DNA from: Tsukamurella conjunctivitidis
GTDB taxonomy: Bacteria; Actinomycetota; Actinomycetes; Mycobacteriales; Mycobacteriaceae
NCBI RefSeq assembly: GCF_007858475.1
Contig: NZ_VIGX01000001.1
Coordinates: 558,001-622,000 of the forward strand
Length of the DNA: 64,000 nucleotides
Reading direction: 5' to 3'
Shown here: positions 55,001 to 62,284 of the stretch, piece after piece
How positions within the stretch are numbered: the first letter of the stretch is position 1
Layout: every line of letters begins with the position of its first letter
The notes under the pieces: model-generated
Database searches by the model: none
What the model saw: only the letters and a program-made list of their open reading frames with translations
What the model was told of the DNA's origin: nothing
Program-made: the position numbers and the translations under genes

Positions 55001-55351
55001 CCGCAGCAACGAGCTGCGCAGCGAGGTGAGCGCCGCGCGCCAGAAGTCCGTGGCGTCCAGGAGTTCCAGCAGCACGAAGTAGTGGCCCGCCGCCTGCACC
55101 TCGGACCGGAACCGGGTGAGCAGGTGGGTCTTGCCGGTGCCCGCGTTGCCGGTGATGACCAGGCCGGTGGGGGAGGCACCGGTCGACGCGACGGCGTCGC
55201 CGAGGGCGTCCTCCAGATCCTCCCAGACGTCGGTGTGCAGGCCGTCGACGTGCGTGTCCTCCGACGCCGCGTCCCACACCTCCTCGTACGTGGGTGCCCA
55301 GCTCAGGCGGACGGAACGCAGCGCGGTGCGCTGCACATCGGAGAGCGTCAT
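52073..55351 (-). CDS. Large ATPase with two P-loop modules (AAA-like plus HerA-like)
   Basis: This 1092-residue protein has two nucleotide sites. The N-terminal AAA-like module has Walker A GNAGTGKTHLL at 68-75 and a Walker B-like FAVDQID near 243-249. A middle part (about 400-690) includes an Ala/Pro linker and a domain without known motifs. The C-terminal HerA/FtsK-like module has Walker A GSGSGKTVLIRRL near 702-709, LDPNNDLSRLG and Walker B LLVMDEAQQ near 960-966. Such ATPases move or unwind DNA, often with a nuclease partner. It is coupled by ATGA overlaps to a winged-helix gene before it and a small membrane gene after it. The role is unknown; defence or DNA repair are possible. Confidence 0.85.
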   Translation of the reverse strand: MTLSDVQRTALRSVRLSWAPTYEEVWDAASEDTHVDGLHTDVWEDLEDALGDAVASTGASPTGLVITGNAGTGKTHLLTRFRSEVQAAGHYFVLLELLDATDFWRAALTSLRSSLLRPARDHETQLAQLLWLLSDEVGLSRAHRREFSGDAVPTPEGLDALVAAMSKRRPQVRQYHGVLRALVLLGSPDSRLADLGSAFLEDIEVEETAAERLHWGLPAHGFPAVETVRAISAFMAETAATVFAVDQIDTLLAQSAATLTAPDAAESEVIEQVGHGLMSLRQGLYRTVTVACMLPTAWETLAGRATASVAARFRVVGPLKSLPDGAIARAIVERRLTAAYRAKEFAPPHPTWPVAPEAFASAVHHTPRDLLTKVDAHIRACVTTRTDFELASFGSFDGDAPRTVSAAAPAAAPAPAPEQPALPETTPAEALARIDEQFDALRIRARVGDIATDQVAADKRMGALIEAGLRAWTREDGGDGFQIERGNKQLDGRLRRRLPGRVEDEQHWAFRAIPASNAVATTNRVQSAATAAGVAAGMDRRKLFLLRSTPWPTSPKASSVIADAVERGAELLPLDEADLATLDALGHIIANSPDGLDEWLTARRPAHGLRMFAGLDHAPADRPAPASRRARGLIPGDAVGRVGGLSSSVADVMFGGPPVPRPAPAPPAAAPSGDGAVVVGLGPDRAPVTVDPVELRKHTAIFAGSGSGKTVLIRRLIEECALRGVSAIVLDPNNDLSRLGEAWPEAPSGWWEGDAERARTYLADTDVVVWTPNRASARPLVLQPIPDFAALRTGMDGEGLEAQEAREGFAMAVEASASALEQHVGVGGARREQQRAILREALDAYGRQVGRADIRGFADFLAEWDSTRSSLGSADKLSPELAANLQAALINNPLLGGRGEAVDPATLLTPADGKRARVSVISLIGLPDETQRQTFVAQLQLALFSWVKRHPAGETPLGALLVMDEAQQIAPSGAVKPSTESTLLLASQARKYGLGLVFATQAPKGLHDKIVGNSATHFYGKLNAPVQIQAAKDLAAARGGRLDGIGGLGAGDFYLGSGAATVRLHSPMCLSHHPASPPTEDEVLTIARRSTT

Positions 55352-56019
55352 CGAGTGATCCGTATCGCGTGCAGGGGGCGACCGCCGAGCTGCAGCGCAG
55401 CGGCGTGATCGTCCGGGGTGAGGGCTTTGAGATTGTCCTCGGCGACGATGTGCACGCGGGGTTCGGGGTAGAGGGCGCGCAGGCCCTCGTCGACGACGGT
55501 GCGCGGCACGCCGGGAAGTGCGGCGCGCAGATCGCGCAGTGCCACCCACGCGCCGGGCGCCGCGATCCGGGCGTACGCCGCGCGGAGCTGCGCGGCCGGC
55601 GGACCGTCGGGCGGGAGCGGACCGTCGGGCACGGGGGCCGGGGCCGACGGTGCCGGGCCGGCGGCGGGCGTGACCACCTCGCCGAGCGCGAGCGATTCGC
55701 GGCGCAGGTAGCGGCCGATCCCGGCGGCGAAGGTGAACAGGGCGCGCAGCTGCGGCGTCGCGCGCGGCGGGGGAGGGGATTCGAGCAGCGCGGCGGCGGC
55801 GGCCCAGCCGCGGTCGGTGAGCGAGAGCAGTAGCGTGCGGCGCTCCCCGACCTCGACGTCCAGGAGGCCCCGCTCGACCAGCCGCCGCCGCGACGGCGCC
55901 TCCAGCGCGGGGCCCAGCAGTTTGAGGTCGGGATTGCGCACCGGTTCCACCGCCGACGCGAGCACCAGCAGCACAGTCGATTCCGTGCCCGTGAGCCCCG
56001 CGATCGACTCGCCCATCAC
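55348..56019 (-). CDS. Winged-helix protein of the nuclease/ATPase operon
   Basis: This protein of about 223 residues has an N-terminal MarR-like winged helix (GTESTVLLVLASAVEPVRNPDLKLL then RRRLVERGLLDVEVGERRTLLLSLTDRG). A Pro/Ala linker near 125-140 leads to a second winged-helix-like part (LRAAYARIAAPGAWVALRDLRAALPGVPRTVVDEGLRALY). No effector domain is seen. It could be the DNA-binding adaptor or regulator of the system. The start is GTG 56019 or ATG 56016, both inside a 4-base overlap with the nuclease gene. The end overlaps the ATPase start (ATGA). Confidence 0.72.
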   Translation of the reverse strand: MMGESIAGLTGTESTVLLVLASAVEPVRNPDLKLLGPALEAPSRRRLVERGLLDVEVGERRTLLLSLTDRGWAAAAALLESPPPPRATPQLRALFTFAAGIGRYLRRESLALGEVVTPAAGPAPSAPAPVPDGPLPPDGPPAAQLRAAYARIAAPGAWVALRDLRAALPGVPRTVVDEGLRALYPEPRVHIVAEDNLKALTPDDHAAALQLGGRPLHAIRITR

Positions 56020-57050
56020 GCACCCCTCCCGTGGCCGGATCCCGTTGCAGTCACCAATGTACGGATGATCGCCAGAGATTCTGCGAGGTCACCCAGGATC
56101 CGCGCGTTGGTCAGCCGCAGCACCCGGAATCCGGCCAGCATGAGGTCGGCGTCGCGGCGCCGGTCGGCCTCGTACGCGTCGTTCGCGCGGTGGTCCGGCC
56201 CGTCGACTTCCACCACCAGGCGCGGTCGCGGGAACAGCAGGTCGACGCGGACCGGCCGGGCCAGCGGCCCCAGGTCGACGGCGTAGTTCCAGTGCCGCGC
56301 CGCGGCCCACGCCTGATCCACGAGCCCCCGCTCGAGGTGCTGCTCCGCCGCGCTCGCAGGGTGCGGCCTGCCGGCGACGGGCGGGAACGCGGGCAGCGGG
56401 TCGAGGCCGACGGTGAACTCCGACGGCTGCGGGCGCGGGTCGGGGATCGCGGGCGGACCGTCGACGGCGGGGAACCGGTCCAGCGGCGCCGCGCCCGGTC
56501 CGAGGAGCCAGACGGTGCCGTCGCCGCGTGCGAGCCATTGCGCCGCGGTGGCGAGGGCGTCGCCGAGGTGCGGGGCCAGCGGCCGGTCCACGTCGAGCGC
56601 GAGAGCGATCCCCGGAGCGTGGTAGCTGCGGGTCAGGACGTGCTCGAGGGCGCCACGACGGTCGGCCGCGGGCAGGTCGGCGAAGCCGGTCATCGCCTCG
56701 GGTCGCAGCGCCGCGGTGGCGAGCGCGCCCAGCGCTGTGCCGATGCCGGGGGTGCCGCCGTGGCGCTGCGCGAGCTCGTGGGCGGTGGTGCGGCCGGGGG
56801 TCCCGCCGGGGCCGGGGGTGAGGGCGGGGTCGGGCAGCCACGCCGGGAAGACCTCCAGTGCGACCGCGACCGCCCGGGTCAGCACGTCGTCGATGATCGC
56901 GCCGGGGGAGGAGGGGAGCGGCAGCGTCAGGCCCGGGAAGACCACGACGGGGTCCTGCGGTCCCCGCCGCGCGGCGGCGGAGGCGAGCGCGGCGGCGGAG
57001 GTGCCCCGCAGTCGCGCGACGCCGCCCACGGGCAGATCGGAGAGCTGCAC
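56016..57050 (-). CDS. DUF559-type endonuclease (PD-(D/E)XK-like C-terminus)
   Basis: This 344-residue protein has a C-terminal nuclease-like domain of the DUF559/Vsr-type: RVDLLFPRPRLVVEVDGPDHR with Asp270 and the Glu281-Val-Asp283 pair, then a helix and the strand FRVLRLTNARIL. The N-terminal ~230 residues are Pro/Ala-rich without a known fold. The start is GTG at 57050 because TAACTT (57063 to 57058) lies seven bases upstream, a leaderless promoter for the whole operon; an in-frame open stretch to 57197 has no support. It is the first gene of a four-gene unit. The nuclease target is unknown. Confidence 0.75.
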   Translation of the reverse strand: MQLSDLPVGGVARLRGTSAAALASAAARRGPQDPVVVFPGLTLPLPSSPGAIIDDVLTRAVAVALEVFPAWLPDPALTPGPGGTPGRTTAHELAQRHGGTPGIGTALGALATAALRPEAMTGFADLPAADRRGALEHVLTRSYHAPGIALALDVDRPLAPHLGDALATAAQWLARGDGTVWLLGPGAAPLDRFPAVDGPPAIPDPRPQPSEFTVGLDPLPAFPPVAGRPHPASAAEQHLERGLVDQAWAAARHWNYAVDLGPLARPVRVDLLFPRPRLVVEVDGPDHRANDAYEADRRRDADLMLAGFRVLRLTNARILGDLAESLAIIRTLVTATGSGHGRGA

Positions 57051-57063
57051 GAAAATGAAGTTA
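57051..57063 (-). promoter_or_regulatory. Leaderless promoter of the nuclease/ATPase operon
   Basis: TAACTT reads on the minus strand from 57063 to 57058, followed by seven bases and GTG at 57050. Confidence 0.5.
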
Positions 57064-57166
57064 CGGCATCGCGATCGCGCCGGGTGGGCCTCGTCCGGGC
57101 GGATCCGATCGGACGGTGGCGCACCGTCGGACCCCGGCGACCGCCGGCCGGGGAGAACCGGCGCGA

Positions 57167-57197
57167 TTCGACATCTACCTGCGACTTCCCCTATCAT
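57167..57197 (+). promoter_or_regulatory. Promoter of rplN-rplX-rplE-rpsN
   Basis: TATCAT (57192-57197) is the -10, with TTCGAC at 57167-57172 (19-base spacing) or TCGACA at 57168-57173 (18) as -35. The leader to rplN is about 95 bases. Confidence 0.5.
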
Positions 57198-57297
57198 GGA
57201 CGGGTTGCCTGCGGCCCTGCGCCACGGGCGGCGGACCGCGCGCGTTCGGGTCGGTATCCGACGCGCATGAAAATCCAGGTCTGAGGAGACTGCAACA

Positions 57298-57666
57298 GTG
57301 ATTCAGCAGGAATCGCGGGTGCGGGTCGCCGACAACACGGGTGCTAAGGAAATCCTCTGCATCCGCGTGCTCGGTGGCAGTTCGCGCCGCTACGCCGGAA
57401 TCGGCGACATCATCGTCGCCACCGTCAAGGACGCCATCCCCGGCGGCAACGTCAAGCGCGGCGAGGTCGTCAAGGCCGTCATCGTGCGCACCGCCAAGGA
57501 GCGCCGTCGTCCGGACGGTTCGTACATCAAGTTCGACGAGAACGCCGCTGTCATCATCAAGAACGACAACGACCCTCGCGGCACCCGCATCTTCGGCCCG
57601 GTCGGCCGCGAGCTGCGCGACAAGAAGTTCATGAAGATCGTTTCGCTGGCTCCGGAGGTGCTCTGA
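57298..57666 (+). CDS. rplN: 50S ribosomal protein L14
   Basis: This 122-residue L14 ([19 protein letters not shown]) has a GTG start at 57298 and TGAGGAGACTG upstream. It opens the third ribosomal block, separated from rpsQ by about 7.9 kb of other genes. Confidence 0.98.
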   Translation: MIQQESRVRVADNTGAKEILCIRVLGGSSRRYAGIGDIIVATVKDAIPGGNVKRGEVVKAVIVRTAKERRRPDGSYIKFDENAAVIIKNDNDPRGTRIFGPVGRELRDKKFMKIVSLAPEVL

Positions 57667-57667
57667 C

Positions 57668-57973
57668 ATGAAGGTGCACAAGGGCGACACCGTCATCGTG
57701 ATCTCGGGTCCCGACAAGGGCGCCAAGGGCAAGGTCGTCGAGTCCTTCCCGAAGGCTGACAAGGTCCTCGTCGAGGGCGTCAACCGGATCAAGAAGCACA
57801 CCAGCACCTCCGCCACCGCGCAGGGCGGCATCGAGGTCCGCGAGGCCCCGATCGACGTCTCGAACGTCATGGTCGTCGACTCGGACGGTAACCCCACCCG
57901 CGTGGGCTACCGGACCGACGAGGAGACCGGCAAGCGCGTGCGGATTTCCCGCAAGAACGGGAAGGACATCTGA
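57668..57973 (+). CDS. rplX: 50S ribosomal protein L24
   Basis: This 101-residue L24 has the KOW motif [20 protein letters not shown]. It starts one base after rplN ends. Confidence 0.98.
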   Translation: MKVHKGDTVIVISGPDKGAKGKVVESFPKADKVLVEGVNRIKKHTSTSATAQGGIEVREAPIDVSNVMVVDSDGNPTRVGYRTDEETGKRVRISRKNGKDI

Positions 57974-57974
57974 T

Positions 57975-58538
57975 ATGAGCACCGCTGAGAAGACCCAGCC
58001 CCGGCTGAAGGCCCGCTACCGCGCCGAGATCAAGGACGCGCTGAACAGCGAGTTCCAGTACGACAACGTCATGCAGATCCCCGGCGTCGTCAAGGTGGTC
58101 GTGAACATGGGCGTCGGCGACGCCGCCCGCGACGCCAAGCTGATCAACGGCGCCGTCAAGGACCTCGAGCTGATCACCGGCCAGAAGCCGGAGATCCGCA
58201 AGGCCCGCAAGTCCATCGCGCAGTTCAAGCTGCGTGAGGGCATGCCGATCGGTGCGCGCGTCACGCTGCGCGGCGACCGCATGTGGGAGTTCCTCGATCG
58301 CCTCACCTCGATCGCGCTGCCCCGTATCCGCGACTTCCGCGGCCTCAACGGCAACCAGTTCGACGGCAACGGCAACTACACGTTCGGCCTGAACGAGCAG
58401 TCGATGTTCCACGAGATCGACGTGGACTCGATCGACCGCCCGCGCGGTATGGACATCACCGTCGTCACCACTGCCACCAACAATGAGGAAGGCCGCGCAC
58501 TGCTCAAGCACCTCGGCTTCCCCTTCAAGGAGAACTGA
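57975..58538 (+). CDS. rplE: 50S ribosomal protein L5
   Basis: This 187-residue L5 binds 5S rRNA ([20 protein letters not shown], then [20 protein letters not shown]). It lies one base after rplX, so they are co-translated. Confidence 0.98.
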   Translation: MSTAEKTQPRLKARYRAEIKDALNSEFQYDNVMQIPGVVKVVVNMGVGDAARDAKLINGAVKDLELITGQKPEIRKARKSIAQFKLREGMPIGARVTLRGDRMWEFLDRLTSIALPRIRDFRGLNGNQFDGNGNYTFGLNEQSMFHEIDVDSIDRPRGMDITVVTTATNNEEGRALLKHLGFPFKEN

Positions 58539-58541
58539 GCC

Positions 58542-58727
58542 ATGGCAAAGAAGGCGCTGGTCAACAAGGCCAACAAGAAGCCGAAGTTCGCCGTTCGCGC
58601 GTACACCCGTTGCAACAAGTGCGGCCGCCCGCACTCGGTGTTCCGCAAGTTCGGCCTGTGCCGTGTGTGCCTGCGCGAGATGGCGCACGCCGGCGAGCTC
58701 CCCGGTGTGCACAAGAGCAGCTGGTGA
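58542..58727 (+). CDS. rpsN: 30S ribosomal protein S14 type Z (zinc-binding)
   Basis: This 61-residue S14 of the zinc-containing form has [20 protein letters not shown] with both CxxC pairs intact. It is the last gene of this block; rpsH, which normally follows in the spc operon, is absent, and hairpins come directly after it. Confidence 0.97.
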   Translation: MAKKALVNKANKKPKFAVRAYTRCNKCGRPHSVFRKFGLCRVCLREMAHAGELPGVHKSSW

Positions 58728-58798
58728 GTCCCGCCCGGGTCTGACCCGGGACTAGATCCACGCGCGAGGGCGCGCATCCCACCTGTGGGGTGCGCGCC
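58727..58798 (+). terminator. Double hairpin terminator after rpsN
   Basis: A first hairpin pairs AGTCCCG (58727-58733) with CGGGACT (58747-58753). A second, stronger one pairs GGCGCGCATCCCAC (58769-58782) with GTGGGGTGCGCGCC (58785-58798) with one wobble, followed by TTCGTCGTT. Confidence 0.8.
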
Positions 58799-58929
58799 TT
58801 CGTCGTTCCTCGGCCGGCCCGGGCGTCGTGGCGGGGGCACCCCCGCGGCGCTGTGCGCAGGGCGATGCGCGTCACGAAACGCGGATCGGATTCACAGAGT
58901 TACCGCTGTGTTAACTATGCTGTCATCTC

Positions 58930-60270
58930 ATGTTGGTGCGTGCAGACTTCGCGCTCCCGCGGGGTCCACGCGGTGAGCGCCCCCGCCGCGGTCCGAAGGA
59001 CCGCCCCTGGGTCTGGGCCGTGCTCGCGGTCGTCGTCTTCGTCGCCGTGATCCAGGCGGCCGCCATGGCCTACGGCCTTGCCGGCCCCGTCGAGGGGCTG
59101 GTGAAGGACTTCGTGGGCCGGCCCGTCACCGGCGAGGTGAAGGTCGCCGCGCTCGCGTTGGCCCTGATGTGCATGCCCGCCCGCCTGCGCCTGCCGTTCA
59201 CCGGCGTCGTGGTCGGCGCGGAGGTGCTGTTCAACGCCGAGCGCCTCGTCGTCGGCTCGCCCCTGCACTTCGGCAACGGCGTGATGTGGGGACTCGTCGC
59301 CCTCGCCGCCTACGCGGGCCTGCGCCTGACCGGCCCCGAGCGGTCCGCGGCGCTCAAGGCCGCGGGTGTCGCGGCGATCCTCATCGTCGCCAATGCCGTC
59401 TCGTCCGTCTGGTTGGGGCTCACGATGGAGGCGCTGCCCTACGTCGCCGACCACTTCGTCGAGGTGGCGGACCGCGCGCTCGGCAGCCCGTCGTGGGTGA
59501 TGGGCCGGCTCGTGCACGAGCACGGCTGGTACCTGTGGCTGATCACGAAGGTCTACACCTACCTCCCGGTCGGCGCGGCCGTCGTCGCGTTCTTCCAGTT
59601 GCGCCGCAGCTCCACCGAGGGCTTCCCGCGGCACCACATCGTGAAGTCCTTCATCCTGATCGGCGCGATCGGGCCCATCGTCTACTTCCTGTTCCCCGTC
59701 GTCGGGCCGGCGTACGCCTTCGGCGACGAGGTGGCCGGCGCGGGCTGGATGAACGTCTGGCCGCACCTCGTGCCCACCTCGCTCGAGCCCGTCTCGGCGT
59801 ACTTCAGCCAGGCGGCGCCCCGCAACTGCATGCCCAGCCTGCACACGGCCTGGGCCACGGCGATCCTCCTGCACGCTCTGCGCGGGCCCCGGCTGCTCAA
59901 ACTGTTCGGCGTCTTCTGGTGGGTCTGCACGATCTCGGCGACCCTCGGCCTCGGCGCGCACTACGGCGTCGACCTCGTCGCCGGGTTCGTCTTCGCGCTG
60001 ACCCTCGAGGCCGCGATGATCCGCCCCGAGGACGGCTGGCATCCGCGCCGCATCGCGACCGTCGCGGGCGGGGCCCTCGCCTTCGTCGCGATCCTGCTGT
60101 CGATCCGCTACCTCAGCGTGCCGATGGCGCAGAGCGGCCACCTCGCCGCCGTCGCCCTGCTCGGCACCGCCGGCGCGATGGTCGTCGCCTACGCGCGCAT
60201 CGCCCGGGGCCCGTCGCCCGACGGTGCCGTCGTCACCGCTCCGGTGGGGGAACGGGCGCTCGCGGCCTGA
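58930..60270 (+). CDS. PAP2-superfamily integral membrane protein
   Basis: This 446-residue membrane protein has roughly ten hydrophobic segments and the PAP2 motifs RNCMPSLHTAWA and GAHYGVDLVAG, in which PSLH replaces the PSGH of plain phosphatases. That form is found in inositol-phosphotransferase or AUR1-like enzymes that transfer a phospho-alcohol to a lipid. Role here unknown; envelope lipid synthesis is likely. TATGCT eight bases before the ATG gives a leaderless start. Confidence 0.8.
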   Translation: MLVRADFALPRGPRGERPRRGPKDRPWVWAVLAVVVFVAVIQAAAMAYGLAGPVEGLVKDFVGRPVTGEVKVAALALALMCMPARLRLPFTGVVVGAEVLFNAERLVVGSPLHFGNGVMWGLVALAAYAGLRLTGPERSAALKAAGVAAILIVANAVSSVWLGLTMEALPYVADHFVEVADRALGSPSWVMGRLVHEHGWYLWLITKVYTYLPVGAAVVAFFQLRRSSTEGFPRHHIVKSFILIGAIGPIVYFLFPVVGPAYAFGDEVAGAGWMNVWPHLVPTSLEPVSAYFSQAAPRNCMPSLHTAWATAILLHALRGPRLLKLFGVFWWVCTISATLGLGAHYGVDLVAGFVFALTLEAAMIRPEDGWHPRRIATVAGGALAFVAILLSIRYLSVPMAQSGHLAAVALLGTAGAMVVAYARIARGPSPDGAVVTAPVGERALAA

Positions 60271-60300
60271 CGTCTAGGCTGTCCGTCGTGGGTGATTCCG

Positions 60301-61032
60301 ATGCGTAACACGGCCATCGCGGGAGCGCTCGGCGTGGCGGCCATCGGGCTGCTCGCCCTGAGGTTCGCGGGCCCGTACGGCATGCTGCTCATCGGCGGCG
60401 CGCTCGTCGTCGTGATGATCCTGTTCCTCGGTGGCAACGGCGACCCGTCGAAGGCCCGGCGGGAGGATCCGCTGCAGTTCGTCGCGCCGCCACGGCCGGA
60501 GCCTCGCGCGAAGGCCCGGCCGCGCCCCGAGCCGGCACCGTCGGGCCGGGCACTCTGGGAGCGGGCGACCGGCCGGCACGACGAGGTGCTCTCGGAGTAC
60601 GCCGCGTACGAGCTCGACCCCGAGATGCTGCTGCGCTTCCCCGCGATGTGGGATCTCAGCTCGCCGAAGGTCATCGCCTTCCATGACGCGCTGGAGCACG
60701 CGAGCGCCCTGCGGACCGACGAGTACCCGGGCACGGAGTCGGGTGCGGAGTACACGGACGCCGTCACCGACCTCCGTACCAGCTGGTACGCCGCGGACAG
60801 GCACGCCCGCAGCACCGGCTCCGCCGGCCTCGCCGACGAGGACGTGCGCGACCTGGACCGCGGCCTCAAGCTGTACCGCCACGCCACGTCCGCCGTTGCC
60901 GCCGAGCGGGCCGCCTACCTGAACCAGGTCGTCAGCACCGTCGACCGCCTCGTCGATCGGGGCGTCCTGCCCGCGCCGCCCCGCTTCCGCGCCGAGCTGG
61001 AGGCCGAGGCCCGCAAGGCCATCGAGAGCTGA
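60301..61032 (+). CDS. Membrane-anchored protein of unknown function
   Basis: This protein of about 243 residues has two hydrophobic segments at the N-terminus (AIAGALGVAAIGLLALRFAG and MLLIGGALVVVMILFLGG), a Pro/Arg-rich linker and a helical C-terminal domain (WDLSSPKVIAFHDALEHA, DVRDLDRGLKLYRHATSAVAAERAAYLNQVV). No family is recognised. A TAGGCT box at 60275-60280 places the transcript start near 60288, where GTG opens a six-codon frame ending in TAA inside this gene. The true start is ATG 60301 or in-frame GTG 60292. Confidence 0.68.
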   Translation: MRNTAIAGALGVAAIGLLALRFAGPYGMLLIGGALVVVMILFLGGNGDPSKARREDPLQFVAPPRPEPRAKARPRPEPAPSGRALWERATGRHDEVLSEYAAYELDPEMLLRFPAMWDLSSPKVIAFHDALEHASALRTDEYPGTESGAEYTDAVTDLRTSWYAADRHARSTGSAGLADEDVRDLDRGLKLYRHATSAVAAERAAYLNQVVSTVDRLVDRGVLPAPPRFRAELEAEARKAIES

Positions 61033-61102
61033 CGCCGTTTCACGACGCGCGGCCGCGCGGCGCCTTCATCGAGTTGTGACCGATGTTGCGTATGGTGATG
61101 AT

Positions 61103-62284
61103 GTGACTGTTGTGACTCGACGGGTTCTGCTGGGGACTGCCGCCGCGCTGCCGGCCGTGATGCTGGCCGCGCGGGCGGCCGCCGACCCGGGCTCCGGGAC
61201 CGGGGCGGGCGGCACCGTCGGGCCGACGACGCCGGGTGCGGCTCCGGCGGGGCCCGCGACGCGGTGGACGCCCGAGCGTGCGCAGCAGTGGCGCGCCCAG
61301 AATCCCTGGATGGTGGGCGCGAACTACATCAACGCCAACGCCGGGAACCAGTTCGAGATGTTCCAGGCACAGACCTTCGACCCGAACCGGATGAACCTGG
61401 AGCTCGGCTGGGCGCGCGGCTTGGGCATGACGACGATGCGCGTCTTCCTGCAGGATCAGCTGTGGACGGCCGACCCCACCGGGTTCGTGCAGCGCCTCGA
61501 CGCCTTCCTGACCGTCGCCAACAACAACGGCATCAAGGTGATGTTCGTGCTCTTCGACTCGTGCTGGGACCCGAATCCGAAGCCCGGCGTGCAGCGCGAG
61601 CCCACGCCCGGCGTGCACAACTCGACCTGGGTGCAGAGCCCCGGCGCCGCGGGCCTGACGAACGCCGACACCGCGGCGCTGCAGGCCTACGCGACCGGCG
61701 TGGTCAAGGCGTTCGCCAACGATCCGCGCGTGGTCGCATGGGACGTGTGGAACGAGCCGGAGAACCTCGCGGACTCCTACCCGCTGAGCCCGCCCGACAA
61801 GGTCGCCCGCGTCGCGCAGCTGCTTCCCCAGGCCTTCGCGTGGGCCCGCGCCGGCAATCCGACGCAGCCGCTGACCTCCGGTGTCTGGGCCGACACCCGG
61901 CCCGAGATCCGCACCATCCAGCTGGAGCAGTCCGACGTGATCAGCTTCCACAGCTACGACCCGCCGGAGAAGTTCCGCGCCATGGCCGCAGACCTCGCGA
62001 AGCAGGGGCGGCCGATGCTGCTCACCGAGTACATGGCCCGCCCGCAGGGCAGCACCATCGAAACGATCCTGCCCATCTGCAAGGAACTCGGCATCGACGC
62101 CTACCAGTGGGGCTTCGTCGCCGGCCGTAGCCAGACCTACTACCCGTGGGACTCGTGGAAGCAGCCTTACGTCGGAGTGCGCCAGCCGCAGCAGTGGTTC
62201 CACGACCTGCTCTGGCCCGACGGCCGCCCCTACCGCGACGCCGAGGTCGCGACCGTCCGCCGGCTCACCGCCGCGCGGACCTAG
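61103..62284 (+). CDS. Secreted glycoside hydrolase, GH5/GH39-like
   Basis: This 393-residue TIM-barrel glycosidase has an N-terminus (VTRRVLLGTAAALPAVMLAARAAA) that looks like a Tat signal with twin Arg. The acid/base Glu218 lies in WDVWNEPEN and the nucleophile Glu309 in LLTEYMAR, spacing typical of clan GH-A. The barrel begins around MVGANYINANAGNQFEMFQ. The polysaccharide target is unknown. GTG at 61103 is the start because TATGGT lies six bases upstream; earlier GTG or ATG codons are less likely. Its TAG shares two bases with the TAG of the convergent gene (CTAG). Confidence 0.83.
   Translation: MTVVTRRVLLGTAAALPAVMLAARAAADPGSGTGAGGTVGPTTPGAAPAGPATRWTPERAQQWRAQNPWMVGANYINANAGNQFEMFQAQTFDPNRMNLELGWARGLGMTTMRVFLQDQLWTADPTGFVQRLDAFLTVANNNGIKVMFVLFDSCWDPNPKPGVQREPTPGVHNSTWVQSPGAAGLTNADTAALQAYATGVVKAFANDPRVVAWDVWNEPENLADSYPLSPPDKVARVAQLLPQAFAWARAGNPTQPLTSGVWADTRPEIRTIQLEQSDVISFHSYDPPEKFRAMAADLAKQGRPMLLTEYMARPQGSTIETILPICKELGIDAYQWGFVAGRSQTYYPWDSWKQPYVGVRQPQQWFHDLLWPDGRPYRDAEVATVRRLTAART

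Noticed and set aside
51834-57050. Calling the nuclease/ATPase operon a known defence system such as BREX, DISARM or Wadjet
   Set aside because: No methylase, PglZ, helicase of those systems or SMC-like gene is present; only a generic resemblance in the ATPase.
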